Shown piece by piece: positions 1 through 8,974 of a DNA stretch of 64,000 bases. A program made the position numbers and the translations under genes. Source of the stretch: Actinomyces sp. oral taxon 897 (GTDB taxonomy: Bacteria > Actinomycetota > Actinomycetes > Actinomycetales > Actinomycetaceae). Under the pieces are notes generated by a model, which ran no database searches, was not told the DNA's origin, and saw nothing but the letters and a program-made list of their open reading frames with translations. How positions within the stretch are numbered: position 1 is the first letter of the stretch; each line of letters starts with the position of its first letter. The stretch lies in assembly GCF_002999235.1 (NCBI RefSeq), contig NZ_CP027236.1, positions 1,426,001-1,490,000 of the forward strand. The letters are read 5' to 3'.

Positions 1-1
1 C

Positions 2-1054
2 GCCGCCGCGCTGTGGGACCAGCTGCGCCGGGCCCGGGTCAGCAGCGTCACCGACCTGGCGCGGGCCGCGGGGACCTCGCGCCCCACGGCGAGCGCCGTC
101 CTGGCCGACCTGGAGGACCAGGGCCTGGTGGTCTCCCAGGACCTGGTGGACCCCACCCCGGGCCGCCCGGCGACCGGCTGGTCCCTCTCCCCGCGCGCGG
201 GCTACGTCCTGGGCGCCGACGTCCTGGTCTCCTCCGTCCTGGTCAGCGCCGCCACCCTGGACGGCACCGTCGTGGCGGCCCGGACCTCGCCGCTGAGCGG
301 GGAGCGGCGCTACCCGGACCTCCTGGCCGCCCTCACCCAGGAGGTGGACAGGCTGTCCGGCTACGGCCCCCTGCGGCACCTGTCCGTCTCCACCACCGGG
401 ATCCCCGACGACGCCGGTGTCGTCCTCCACGCGGACCTGGTCCCCCAGTGGGACGGCTTCGACCTGGCGGGCAACCTCCGCCACGACCTGGGCGTGGCGG
501 TGGACGTGGACAACGACATCAACATGGCCGCGCTGGGGGAGTTCCGCCTGAGGGTCCAGGACGGGCAGATCGCCGCCCAGGGGGACCTGCTCTACATCCT
601 GGTGGCCCGGGGGATCCACTCCGGCCTCGTCCTGTCGGGCAGGGTGCACCGGGGCAGCCGCTTCACCGCCGGCGAGATCTCCGCCGCCCTGGACCTGCAC
701 CTGGAGGACGCCCAGGCCCCGGACGAGGACTGGGCGGAGCGCGTGGCCCTGACGATCTCCTCGGTGGGGCTCGTCGTGGACCCCGACCTCATTGTCATCT
801 CGACGCCGACGGCGCGCGCCCGCTCCATGGTCCTGCCCCTCATGTCCCTCATGCGCGCCAAGGGGACGCAGTGGTCCCCCCGGCTCCGGCTGGAGAGCGC
901 GCGCCTGGGGTGGGGGGCGGCGGCCGTCGGCGCCCTGTCCCTCGCCCTGGACCACGCCAACCAGGCCGTCACGGGGGCCGACGAGGTCCCCGTCACCCCC
1001 CTGGAGGGCGTGGAGACCGTCAGCAACGCCGCAACCACAGGAGAGCACAGCACC
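2..1054 (+). CDS. ROK-family transcriptional regulator, 5' end outside window, no own stop
   Basis: The reading frame is already open at base 2, so the gene starts upstream. The first ~55 codons form a winged helix-turn-helix (VTDLARAAGTSRPTASAVL...LEDQGLV), followed by a ROK sugar-kinase-like fold with the typical VDVDNDINMAALGE segment and an AGEIS motif. The zinc-binding cysteine cluster of classical ROK kinases is not visible, which fits a regulator rather than an active kinase. ROK regulators usually repress sugar uptake and catabolic genes and respond to a sugar; the following oxidoreductase and CUT1 transporter are the likely targets. Oddly, the frame runs without a stop straight into the next gene at 1055, so a ROK-oxidoreductase fusion or a lost stop codon are both possible. 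Confidence 0.8.
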
Positions 1055-2266
1055 ATGACCGCCACCGCCGCCACGTCCCGGCCCTCTGACACCCTGCGCG
1101 TCGGGGTGGTCGGGGTCGGCGCCCGGGCCAAGTTCACCCTGGCCGCCGAGCGGCCCGAGAACAACGGCCGGATCACCGCCGTCTGCGAGACCCACCCCCG
1201 GGCCCGCGAGCGCGTGGCCTCCCGCCTCCAGCGGGACCCCGACTCGGTGTCCATCACCACCAGCGTGACCGACCTGGTGGGGACCGGGATCGACGTCGCC
1301 TTCGTGACCTCCCCCGACGACACCCACGCGGACGTGACCTGCGAGCTCCTGCGGGCGGGGGTCCCCGTCTACCTGGAGAAGCCCCTGGCCATCACCATGG
1401 AGGGGGCCACGCGCGTCCTGCGCACCGCCTACGAGACGGGCACCCGCCTGTACGTGGGGCACAATATGCGCCACATGCACGTGGTGCGCTCCATGCGCGA
1501 GCTCATCCGCTCGGGGCGGATCGGCGAGGTCAAGGCCATCTGGTGCCGGCACTTCGTGGGCTCCGGCGGGGACTTCTACTTCAAGGACTGGCACGCCACC
1601 AGGGAGCACGGCACGGGTCTGCTGCTGCAGAAGGCGGCGCACGACATCGACGTCATGCACTGGCTGGCGGACTCCCACACCACCAGCGTGGTGGCCATGG
1701 GCGGGCAGACCCTCTACCACCAGGTCACGGACCGGGCGGACCGCTCCGACGAGCTCATGCACAGCTGGTACTCCCTGGACAACTGGCCGCCCCTGAGCCA
1801 GAAGGGCCTGAGCCCGGTCATTGACGTCGAGGACCTGTCCATGGTGCTCATGCGCATGGACTCGGGGGTCTACGCTTCCTACGAGCAGTGCCACTACACC
1901 CCCGACTACTGGCGCAACTACACGGTCATCGGCACCGAGGGACGTATTGAGAACTTCGGTGACGGCGAGGGCGGGCTCATCCGCCTGTGGAACCGGCGCA
2001 CCCACTACAACGCCGAGGGCGACGAGGTCTTCCCCATTGTCGGGGACGCGGGCGGCCACGGGGACGCCGACGTGCTGACCATCACCGAGTTCATGCGCTT
2101 CGTCCGTGAGGGCACGCCCACGGACACCTCACCGCTGGGGGCGTGGTACGCCGTCGCCGCCGGCATCCAGGCCACCGAGTCCCTGCGCGACGGCTCGACC
2201 CCGCGCACCATCCCCGACCTCCCCCCCGAGGTCGTCGACTACTTCACGCGAAACCAGGTGCGCTGA
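1055..2266 (+). CDS. Gfo/Idh/MocA family NAD(P)-dependent oxidoreductase
   Basis: 403 residues if started at the ATG at 1055, which has a good AGGAG ribosome site about 12 bases upstream. The N-terminal Rossmann fold shows LRVGVVGVGARAK near residues 15-26 and the family EKP motif at 108-110; the C-terminal half is the usual beta-sheet substrate domain, with GHNMRHMH and a conserved HDID segment. Family members oxidise or reduce sugars, inositols or sugar acids. It sits directly before a sugar ABC transporter, so it probably acts on the imported sugar or polyol, substrate unknown. The frame is continuous with the ROK regulator upstream; a separate start is favoured by the internal ribosome site, but a fusion cannot be excluded. 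Confidence 0.88.
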   Translation: MTATAATSRPSDTLRVGVVGVGARAKFTLAAERPENNGRITAVCETHPRARERVASRLQRDPDSVSITTSVTDLVGTGIDVAFVTSPDDTHADVTCELLRAGVPVYLEKPLAITMEGATRVLRTAYETGTRLYVGHNMRHMHVVRSMRELIRSGRIGEVKAIWCRHFVGSGGDFYFKDWHATREHGTGLLLQKAAHDIDVMHWLADSHTTSVVAMGGQTLYHQVTDRADRSDELMHSWYSLDNWPPLSQKGLSPVIDVEDLSMVLMRMDSGVYASYEQCHYTPDYWRNYTVIGTEGRIENFGDGEGGLIRLWNRRTHYNAEGDEVFPIVGDAGGHGDADVLTITEFMRFVREGTPTDTSPLGAWYAVAAGIQATESLRDGSTPRTIPDLPPEVVDYFTRNQVR

Positions 2267-2308
2267 GCACCCTCAGCCCCACCCGACCACGAGACAAAGG
2301 AGCCTCCC

Positions 2309-3610
2309 ATGCACACCCTCACCCGGCGCAGCGTCCTGACGGGCACGCTCGCCACCTCGATCGCCCTGGCCCTGGCCGCCTGCTCCGACGACGGGGGTGG
2401 CGCGGACACCTCGGCGACCATCGCCCCGGACACGAAGGCGGAGCTGACCCTGGCCTACTGGGACAAGAGCCAGACGCCCACGATCGACGCCAATATCAAG
2501 AGCTTCAACGAGACCTACCCCAATATCACGGTCACCACGAACCTGACGGCGTACGCGGACTACTGGAAGAAGCTGCGCACCCAGGCCGAGGGCAGGACGC
2601 TGCCGGACGTCATGTGGATGAACGGCCCCAATATCCAGCTGTACGCGGGCAACGACATGCTCGAGCCCCTGGACGACGTCACCGCCGCGGGCATCGCCTG
2701 GAGCGACTACCCCACCTCCCTGGTGGACCTGTACACCTACCAGGGCGTCCACTACGCCATCCCCAAGGACTACGACACGATCGGCGTCTTCTACAACAAG
2801 ACGCTCTTCGCCTCCGCGGGGGCCGCCCTGCCCACTGAGAACTGGACCTGGGAGGACTTCCACACCGCGGCCAGGACCATCTCCGCCTGGGGCAAGGACC
2901 AGGGGATCTGGGGCTGCGCCACCACGGTCAACGGCGACGGCCAGGGCACCTACTACAACACGATCGCCCAGGCGGGCGGCTACGTCATTAAGGACGGCAG
3001 GAGCGGCTTCGACGACCCCGCCAGCGTCAAGGGCCTGCAGTGCTGGGCGGACTGGATCGCCGACGGCTCGGTGGCCCCGCCCGCCGTCGTGGCGGACACC
3101 AAGCCCGAGTCCATGTTCACCTCCGGCAAGTCCGCCATGCTCTGGGCCGGTGACTGGCAGTGCGCCCCCATCGCGGAGGCCTTCGCCGGCAGGCTCGAGG
3201 AGGTCGACGTCGCCCCGCTGCCCCAGGGCGAGAAGAGGGGGAGCATTATCCACGGCCTGGGCTGGGCGGTGGCCAGGACCTCCGGGAGCAAGGCCGCCGC
3301 CAAGGCCCTGGCCGCCCACATGGCCTCCCGGGCCTCCCAGGAGACCGAGGCCCGCAACGGCACGGCCATCCCGGCCTTCAACGGCACCCAGGCCCCCTGG
3401 CTCGAGACCTACTCGTCCTGGAGCTGCCGTATCTTCACCGAGGCCGCCTCCACCTACGCGGTGACCTACCCCGTCTCGAAGAACACCAGCGCCTGGGCCG
3501 ACCACGAGGGGGACTACCTCACCCCGGCCTTCGCCGGGCAGACCACCGTCACCGACGCCGCCTCCCAGCTCGCCGCGTTCATGAACGGCGAGCTGGCCAA
3601 GGAGGGCTGA
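2309..3610 (+). CDS. Carbohydrate ABC transporter substrate-binding lipoprotein (family 1, CUT1)
   Basis: 433 residues. The N-terminus is a lipoprotein signal with a twin-arginine-like start (TRRSVLTG) and lipobox LAAC, lipidated Cys at residue 25. The mature part reads as a family 1 extracellular solute-binding protein: ELTLAYWDKSQTPTIDANIKS, PDVMWMNGPN and a late DYL segment are characteristic. It should capture a sugar or oligosaccharide outside the membrane and hand it to the two permeases that follow (the first begins two bases after this stop). An AAGGAG site precedes the ATG. No ATPase gene is in the operon, which is common for actinobacterial CUT1 systems that share one MsiK-like ATPase encoded elsewhere. 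Substrate cannot be read from sequence. Confidence 0.92.
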   Translation: MHTLTRRSVLTGTLATSIALALAACSDDGGGADTSATIAPDTKAELTLAYWDKSQTPTIDANIKSFNETYPNITVTTNLTAYADYWKKLRTQAEGRTLPDVMWMNGPNIQLYAGNDMLEPLDDVTAAGIAWSDYPTSLVDLYTYQGVHYAIPKDYDTIGVFYNKTLFASAGAALPTENWTWEDFHTAARTISAWGKDQGIWGCATTVNGDGQGTYYNTIAQAGGYVIKDGRSGFDDPASVKGLQCWADWIADGSVAPPAVVADTKPESMFTSGKSAMLWAGDWQCAPIAEAFAGRLEEVDVAPLPQGEKRGSIIHGLGWAVARTSGSKAAAKALAAHMASRASQETEARNGTAIPAFNGTQAPWLETYSSWSCRIFTEAASTYAVTYPVSKNTSAWADHEGDYLTPAFAGQTTVTDAASQLAAFMNGELAKEG

Positions 3611-3611
3611 C

Positions 3612-4562
3612 ATGGCCCTCTCCCCCTCCCCCCGGGGCGCGTCCGCCACCACCCCGGGGGCCGGTGGACGACGGCGCCGCCGCCCCACCAGCGTCGGCGC
3701 GTGGCCGGTGCTGTTCATCGGGCCGCTCATGGCCGGGGTGGCCGTCTTCTACTACTGGCCCATTGTCAAGAACCTCGTCGTCTCCCTCCAGCAGCGCAAC
3801 GCCTTCGGCGGCAGCCCCAGGTGGGTGGGGCTCCAGAACTACCAGGACGTCCTGTCCAGCCCCGACCTGGGCTCGGCAATGGCGAACACGCTCCTCTACA
3901 CCGGCGTCGTCCTCCTGGGCATCCCGCTGTCGGTGGCCGTGGCCGCCATGATCGAGCTGCCCGGCCTGCGAGGCAGGGGCCTGTACCGCACGCTGTACTT
4001 CATGCCCTACCTGGCCATGCCCATGGCGGTGGCCCAGGTCTGGAAGCTCGTCTACAACGGCAACTTCGGCCTGCTCAACCAGCTCCTCAGGGCCCTGGGG
4101 GTCGCCGACCCGCCCTACTGGCTGGTCACCCCCGGCTGGGCGCTCCTGGCCGTCGCCCTGTTCGGCGTCTGGGGGTCGGTCGGCTTCAACGTCATTATCC
4201 TGTCCGCCGGGCTGAGGTCCATCCCCCGGGAGCTCTACGAGGCCGCGAGCATCGACGGCGCCTCCGCCTGGCGCCAGTTCCGCTCCATCACCGTGCCCCT
4301 GCTCAGCCCCTCGATCTTCTTCCTGACGATTATGACGACCATCGGGGGCTTCCAGCTCTTTGACGCCCTCTTCGCCATGATCGGCACGAACAACCCCGCG
4401 GAGCCCAGGACGCGCTCCCTGGTGTACCTCTTCTACCGCGAGGCCTTCGTCAACTCCGACCAGGGGATGGGCGCGGCCGTGGCCGTCGTCATCTTCGCCT
4501 GCGTCGCCGTGGTCACCTTCGTCCAGTTCCTGGGGCAGAGGAGGTGGGTGAACTATGTCTGA
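3612..4562 (+). CDS. Carbohydrate ABC transporter permease, MalF-type
   Basis: 316 residues with a basic, disordered N-terminus and about six hydrophobic helices. The coupling-helix EAA motif is clear: EAASIDGASAWRQFRSITVPL in the last third, the ATPase docking site of binding-protein-dependent importers. It forms a heterodimer with the next gene, whose ATG lies 8 bases before this stop. Part of the ROK-oxidoreductase-CUT1 cluster. Confidence 0.93.
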   Translation: MALSPSPRGASATTPGAGGRRRRRPTSVGAWPVLFIGPLMAGVAVFYYWPIVKNLVVSLQQRNAFGGSPRWVGLQNYQDVLSSPDLGSAMANTLLYTGVVLLGIPLSVAVAAMIELPGLRGRGLYRTLYFMPYLAMPMAVAQVWKLVYNGNFGLLNQLLRALGVADPPYWLVTPGWALLAVALFGVWGSVGFNVIILSAGLRSIPRELYEAASIDGASAWRQFRSITVPLLSPSIFFLTIMTTIGGFQLFDALFAMIGTNNPAEPRTRSLVYLFYREAFVNSDQGMGAAVAVVIFACVAVVTFVQFLGQRRWVNYV

Positions 4563-5412
4563 GACGCGCACCCGCGGCTGGCGCGCCGCCCTCGCCTCCC
4601 AGCGCCGCTACCTGCCCGTCCACGTCCTGCTGCTGGCCGGCGGGGTGGTCATGGTCTTCCCCTTCGTGTACCAGGTCCTCATGAGCCTGTCGACCAACAC
4701 CGAGATCCAGGCGACTCCCCCGCGTCTGGTCCCCGAGCACTGGATGTGGTCCAACTACGCGGAGGTCTTCCGCAGGATCCCCTTCATGAGCCAGTTCTGG
4801 GTCTCGGTGTCCATCACGGTGCTGCGCACCGGCGTCCAGCTCGTCCTGTGCTCCCTGGGCGGCTACGCCTTCGCCCGCATGCCCTTCCGGGGGCGGGGGC
4901 TCCTCTTCGGGCTGCTCCTGGCCATCCTCATGGTGCCCGGCCAGTCCTACCTCATCGGCCAGTACCAGCTCGTCCGGGACCTGGGGCTCCTGGAGACCGT
5001 GTGGGGCATCGTCCTGCCGGGCTTCTTCTCCGCCTTCGGGGTCTTCCTCATGCGCCAGTCCTTCATGAGCCTGCCCGTGGAGCTGGAGGAGGCCGCGCGC
5101 CTGGACGGCTGCAACCCGTGGCAAGCCTTTTGGAGGGTCATGTTCCCGCTGGTGCGCCCGGGGCTGTCGGCGGTCACGATCGTCACGGTCCTGTGGTCCT
5201 GGAACGACCTGCTGTGGCCGCTGATCGTCACCACCCGGGAGGAGACCATGCCCCTGAGCGTGGGCATCGCCACCATGGCGGGCCAGCACTCCAGCGAGTA
5301 CGCCCTCATGATGGCCGCCTCCGTCATGTCCATGGCCCCGATCTTCCTCATCTTCTTCACCATGCAGAAGCGTGTCATCGAGGGCCTGGCCACCTCCGGC
5401 CTCAAGGGCTGA
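4555..5412 (+). CDS. Carbohydrate ABC transporter permease, MalG-type
   Basis: 285 residues, about six transmembrane helices, with the EAA loop EEAARLDGCNPWQAFWRVMF near residues 178-198. Its start overlaps the end of the partner permease by 8 bases, and the upstream AGGAGGTGGGTG sequence inside that gene serves as ribosome site. This is the last gene of the transporter; a strong hairpin lies 30-60 bases downstream. The cluster lacks its own nucleotide-binding subunit. Confidence 0.93.
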   Translation: MSETRTRGWRAALASQRRYLPVHVLLLAGGVVMVFPFVYQVLMSLSTNTEIQATPPRLVPEHWMWSNYAEVFRRIPFMSQFWVSVSITVLRTGVQLVLCSLGGYAFARMPFRGRGLLFGLLLAILMVPGQSYLIGQYQLVRDLGLLETVWGIVLPGFFSAFGVFLMRQSFMSLPVELEEAARLDGCNPWQAFWRVMFPLVRPGLSAVTIVTVLWSWNDLLWPLIVTTREETMPLSVGIATMAGQHSSEYALMMAASVMSMAPIFLIFFTMQKRVIEGLATSGLKG

Positions 5413-5442
5413 GCGGGCAGGCCCAGGCGGCAGGGCTGAGCG

Positions 5443-5475
5443 GCAGGGACGGCCGCGGCAGCGCACCGTCCCTGC
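5443..5475. terminator. Hairpin between convergent permease and ndk genes
   Basis: GCAGGGACGG (5443-5452) pairs perfectly with CCGTCCCTGC (5466-5475) across a 13-base loop, with no T-tract. It lies between the stop of the permease and the stop of ndk on the other strand, so it can end both transcripts. The call rests on position and stem only. Confidence 0.5.
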
Positions 5476-5614
5476 TCCCCGGCCGGGAGGAGATGGGCAC
5501 CAGCCGATTGTCCCCGAACGAGCCCGCCCCTGCTCCCCTGCCGGGGCCAGGGACGCCGTGGCCCTGCGTGAGGACGGCCCTGGCCGGGCTGGGACGGCTC
5601 CGGCCGGGGCGGGG

Positions 5615-6037
5615 TCAGCCCAGCTCGGGGAACCAGATAGCGATCTCCCTCTCGGCGGAGGCCTGGCCGTCCGAGCCGTGGACCAGGTTCTCCATGGCCT
5701 CACCGCCCTGGTCACGGGCCAGGTCGCCCCGGATGCTGCCGGGGGCGGCCGTGGTGGGGTCGGTGGCGCCCATAAGGGAGCGCACCCCCTGGACCACCCG
5801 GTGGCCCTCGACGAGGGCCGCGACCACCGGACCGCGCGTCATGTACTCCACCAGACCGGGGTAGAAGGGCCTGTCCACGTGCTCGGCGTAGTGCTCAGCG
5901 AGCAGCTCGGGCGTGGGGACCACCGTCTTCAGGGCGGTGACGTTGTAGCCCTTGGCCTCGATACGGCGCAGGATCTCGCCGACCAGGCGGCGCTCGACGC
6001 CGTCGGGCTTAATCAGGACGAGGATACGGTCAGTCAT
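5615..6037 (-). CDS. ndk: Nucleoside diphosphate kinase
   Basis: 140 residues, the normal family length. It transfers the gamma phosphate of ATP to nucleoside diphosphates through a phosphohistidine. The start [14 protein letters not shown] and the active-site NLVHGSD with catalytic His120 are complete, as are the nucleotide-binding FYPGLVEYM and SIRGD segments. GAAAGGA lies just ahead of the ATG. It is monocistronic and next to folC; both feed nucleotide synthesis. Confidence 0.98.
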   Translation of the reverse strand: MTDRILVLIKPDGVERRLVGEILRRIEAKGYNVTALKTVVPTPELLAEHYAEHVDRPFYPGLVEYMTRGPVVAALVEGHRVVQGVRSLMGATDPTTAAPGSIRGDLARDQGGEAMENLVHGSDGQASAEREIAIWFPELG

Positions 6038-6068
6038 GACGGGGTCCTTTCATCGGGGTGGCCCCGAG

Positions 6069-6074
6069 CCTATA
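6069..6074 (-). promoter_or_regulatory. Putative -10 element of ndk
   Basis: Read on the minus strand, TATAGGCT lies about 32 bases before the ndk ATG and contains the actinobacterial TANNNT consensus (TAGGCT). It would give a leader of roughly 20-25 bases that carries the GAAAGGA ribosome site. No convincing -35 box is visible. Confidence 0.4.
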
Positions 6075-6144
6075 GGGGCCCTGCCCGGGCCGCCAGGGGC
6101 GCCTGCCAGCTCGCTGGCCCCGGCAGCGCCGACGACCCCGGCTG

Positions 6145-6224
6145 CGCCGACGGCCCGGGGGTCGGGGAACCAGGTCGGCCCGGGCTCCCAAGCGGCACAG
6201 GCCCCGCCGACGGCCCGGGGGTCG
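6145..6224. repeat. Two 20-bp direct repeats, 60 bp apart
   Basis: CGCCGACGGCCCGGGGGTCG occurs at 6145-6164 and again at 6205-6224, in the gap between ndk and folC. The rest of the gap is GC-rich and shows no convincing gene. The repeat lies just past the folC stop and could be a duplication scar. Confidence 0.7.
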
Positions 6225-6236
6225 AGGAAGTGGGTC

Positions 6237-8129
6237 TTAGGGGCGTCCCAGGAGCTCACGGGCCTGGGCGGCCAGGACCACGGAGCCCACAATGAGCACC
6301 CCGGAGGCGGTCAGGGGGGCGTCGTGGCCCTCCGAGAGGGTCACCGCCTGCTCCACGCCCTGGGCCAGGGTCTCGGCGGTACGCACCCGCTCAGGCCCGA
6401 AGACCTCCCGGGCCACGGCCGCCAGGTCCTCCACGTCCAGGGCGCGCGGGGAGTCCATGGGCACGCAGACCACGGCGTCGCAGGCGGGCTCCAGCTCGGC
6501 CAGGACGCCCTCGACGTCCTTGTCAGCCATGACGGCCGTCACGGCCACCAGGTGGCGCAGGCTGAAGACCTCCTCCACCGCCTCCACCAGGGCGGCCACG
6601 CCGTGGGGGTTGTGCGCGGCGTCCACCAGGACGGTGGGCGAGGAGCGCAGCACCTCCAGGCGCCCGGGGCTGGTGGCCGAGGCGAGGCCGTCCTGGACGA
6701 CCGCGGCCGGCAGGGCCCTACCCCCCATGACGGCCTCGACGGCCGCCAGTGCCAGGAGCGCGTTGTGGGCCTGGTAGCTCCCGTGCAGGGGGATGAAGAC
6801 GTCCTCGTAGACGGCCGCGGCCGTGGCCAGGGTCACCAGCTGGCCGCCCACCGCCAGCTGGCGGCTGACCACGGACAGCTCCCCGGCACCGGGCTGTCCG
6901 GCGTACTCCGACTCCGGGTCGAGCTCGCGGCGCCAGACGACGTCGTGGGCGGCGGCCGCGCGGGCAATGGCCTCCTGGGCGGCCCGGGGCTGGAGGGAGG
7001 TGACCAGGGTGGCCCCGTCCTTGACGATACCGGCCTTGGTGGTGGCGATCTCCTCAATGGTGTCGCCCAGCCAGGCCCTGTGGTCCAGGCCGATGGGGGT
7101 GATGACCTCCACCTGGGAGCGCACCACGTTGGTGGCGTCCCACTGCCCGCCCATGCCGACCTCGACCACGGCCACGTCCACCGGGTAGTCGGCGAAGGCG
7201 GCCAGGGCCATGACGGTCAGGACCTCGAAGAAGCTCATCCGCACCCCCCCGGTGGCGGCGGAGCGCTCATCGACCATCTCCACGTAGGGGCGCACGTCCT
7301 CCCAGGCGGCGATAAAGCCCTCCTCGCTCACCGGCTCCCCGTCCAGGGCGATGCGCTCGCGGACGGTGGCCAGGTGCGGGGAGGTGAAGCGTCCGGTGCG
7401 CAGGCCGGTGGCGGCCAGGAGCCGCTCGGTCATGCGGGCGGTCGAGGTCTTACCGTTCGTTCCTGTGATATGCACCACTTTATAGGAGCGTTCGGGGTGG
7501 CCAATGAGGTCCAGGACCGCCTCGACGCGCTCCAGGCTCGGCTGGACCCTGTGCTCGGGGGCGCGGGAGAGGATCTCGGCCTCGACGGCGCGCATACGGG
7601 CGGAGACCTCCACCTGGGCGGCGGCCGCGCGCAGGGCGGCGGCGTGGGCCCCGGGGGAGGCGCCCTGGGCGTCCCGCGGCCCCGCGCCGGGGGCGCCGGG
7701 GGGCGTGTCGGGTAGGACGGGCTCCCAGTCGTCCTCCTCCCCGGCCTCCTCGTCGACCTCCGCCAGGAGGGCGTCAAGGCGTTCCGGGTCGCCGCCGGAC
7801 AGCAGGCTCGCGGCGACGAGCGCGCGCAGGGCGGCCAGGTTCTCGGCCTGCGCGTCGGCGACGGCCTGCTCCCGGGCCCGGTCGGCCTCACGGACGTCGG
7901 CGAGGGACACGCCCTCGGGTGCGTCGGCGGCCTGGAGGTAGGGCAGGAGGTCGGGGTCGATGCCCGCGTCGGACTCCTCGCCCCGGTCCTGCGCATGCAG
8001 CCTCTCCAGGCCCCCGCGGTCCACGCCGTCACCGAAGACGGCGTCCACGACCTCCTCCCCGCTCGCCCCGGAGGGGATCCCGAAGGCCGCGCCGGGGTGC
8101 GGACGCTCTGACTGGTCGTTAGACACCAT
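6237..8129 (-). CDS. folC: Bifunctional folylpolyglutamate synthase / dihydrofolate synthase with long N-terminal extension
   Basis: 630 residues, against about 430-480 for the family. The Mur-ligase core starts near residue 175: SLERVEAVLDLIGHPE, ATP-binding GTNGKTS at 223-229, TSPHL, then VDVAVVEVGMGGQWDATNV and a C-terminal DAAHNPHG. It joins glutamate to dihydropteroate and to reduced folates in the cytoplasm. The first ~170 residues are acidic, Ala/Glu/Asp-rich and unlike the core; a later start is possible, but the frame has no stop and no obviously better ribosome site. ThyA and FolA nearby use the folates made here. Confidence 0.93.
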   Translation of the reverse strand: MVSNDQSERPHPGAAFGIPSGASGEEVVDAVFGDGVDRGGLERLHAQDRGEESDAGIDPDLLPYLQAADAPEGVSLADVREADRAREQAVADAQAENLAALRALVAASLLSGGDPERLDALLAEVDEEAGEEDDWEPVLPDTPPGAPGAGPRDAQGASPGAHAAALRAAAAQVEVSARMRAVEAEILSRAPEHRVQPSLERVEAVLDLIGHPERSYKVVHITGTNGKTSTARMTERLLAATGLRTGRFTSPHLATVRERIALDGEPVSEEGFIAAWEDVRPYVEMVDERSAATGGVRMSFFEVLTVMALAAFADYPVDVAVVEVGMGGQWDATNVVRSQVEVITPIGLDHRAWLGDTIEEIATTKAGIVKDGATLVTSLQPRAAQEAIARAAAAHDVVWRRELDPESEYAGQPGAGELSVVSRQLAVGGQLVTLATAAAVYEDVFIPLHGSYQAHNALLALAAVEAVMGGRALPAAVVQDGLASATSPGRLEVLRSSPTVLVDAAHNPHGVAALVEAVEEVFSLRHLVAVTAVMADKDVEGVLAELEPACDAVVCVPMDSPRALDVEDLAAVAREVFGPERVRTAETLAQGVEQAVTLSEGHDAPLTASGVLIVGSVVLAAQARELLGRP

Positions 8130-8311
8130 GCCACCCTTCTCTCAGCGCCCCGGCCCACCTGCCCCCAGTGGGCGGCGGCCAGGGCCCAGGCGCTAATCTA
8201 GCCGCCCGCCCGGTCGGGCACGCCCAGGCACAAGGCCGCCGTGAGCACCGCCCGCCCGGACGCCAACGGAGGGTGGTACCAAGGGCCAGGCAGTCGTGCC
8301 ACCATGGGCCC

Positions 8312-8758
8312 ATGAGCACCGACCAGCGCATTGTCCCGACCCCCCAGAACTCCGTGTGGGCCGAGCGCACCGGGACCCGCCAGTACCTGGGGCACAACGC
8401 CCGCGGCGCCGAGGTACGCATTGGCACCGGCCCCGGCGAGTTCACCCCCGGCGAGCTGATCAAGATGGCCCTGGCCACCTGCAACTCCCTGTCCGCGGAC
8501 CACCGTCTGGCCAAGGCGCTCGGGGAGGACTTCGAGGCCAATGTCATTGCGGCCACCACCAAGAACGAGGCGGAGGAGCGCTACGACGCCTTTGACGTCC
8601 AGCTAGTGGCCGACCTCTCACACCTGACCCCCGAGCAGCTGGACACCCTGCGTCAGCGGGTCGACGCCGCCGTTGACCGCTCCTGCACCGTGGGGCACAC
8701 GATCGACAGGGGCGCGCGCACCAGCCTCCACCTCCTGGACGACTCGGCCTCCGAGTAG
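8312..8758 (+). CDS. OsmC/Ohr-family peroxiredoxin-like protein
   Basis: 148 residues from the ATG at 8312. The two family cysteines are present, Cys57 in LATCNSLSADH and Cys125 in DRSCTVGHTI, which in OsmC/Ohr enzymes form the redox pair that reduces organic hydroperoxides. The fold pattern GEFTPGELIKMALATC is typical of OsmC. An upstream in-frame extension to 8168 exists but is low-complexity and unlikely to be translated. It stands alone between folC, which is divergent, and an unknown gene. Confidence 0.88.
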   Translation: MSTDQRIVPTPQNSVWAERTGTRQYLGHNARGAEVRIGTGPGEFTPGELIKMALATCNSLSADHRLAKALGEDFEANVIAATTKNEAEERYDAFDVQLVADLSHLTPEQLDTLRQRVDAAVDRSCTVGHTIDRGARTSLHLLDDSASE

Positions 8759-8974
8759 GACCACCAGCACGGGCCACGGCGGCAGGCCGGGCGGGACTGT
8801 CCCGCTGACAGGCCAGGCGGTAGCGGGCCGCTGACCGACGCCGGGGCCGCCGCGCACGGGCCACGGTGGCAGTGCCGGGTCCGGCGGCAGGCCGAGCGGT
8901 GGCGGGCCGTCCCCTGGCCCGTACTCTTGATTCTGACCGCTCCCCGCGGGCAGCCCGCACGAAACGGAGGCCCT
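8759..8974. other. GC-rich intergenic stretch with short direct repeats
   Basis: No gene is supported here. CACGGGCCACGG followed by GGCAG occurs near 8769 and again near 8856, and GGCAGGCCG-type words recur, which suggests local duplication. The last 25 bases carry the ACGGAGG ribosome site of the next gene. Confidence 0.5.

Noticed and set aside
2273..3730. 485-codon minus-strand open frame opposite the binding protein
   Set aside because: Low-complexity shadow of the substrate-binding protein gene, no motif or ribosome site.
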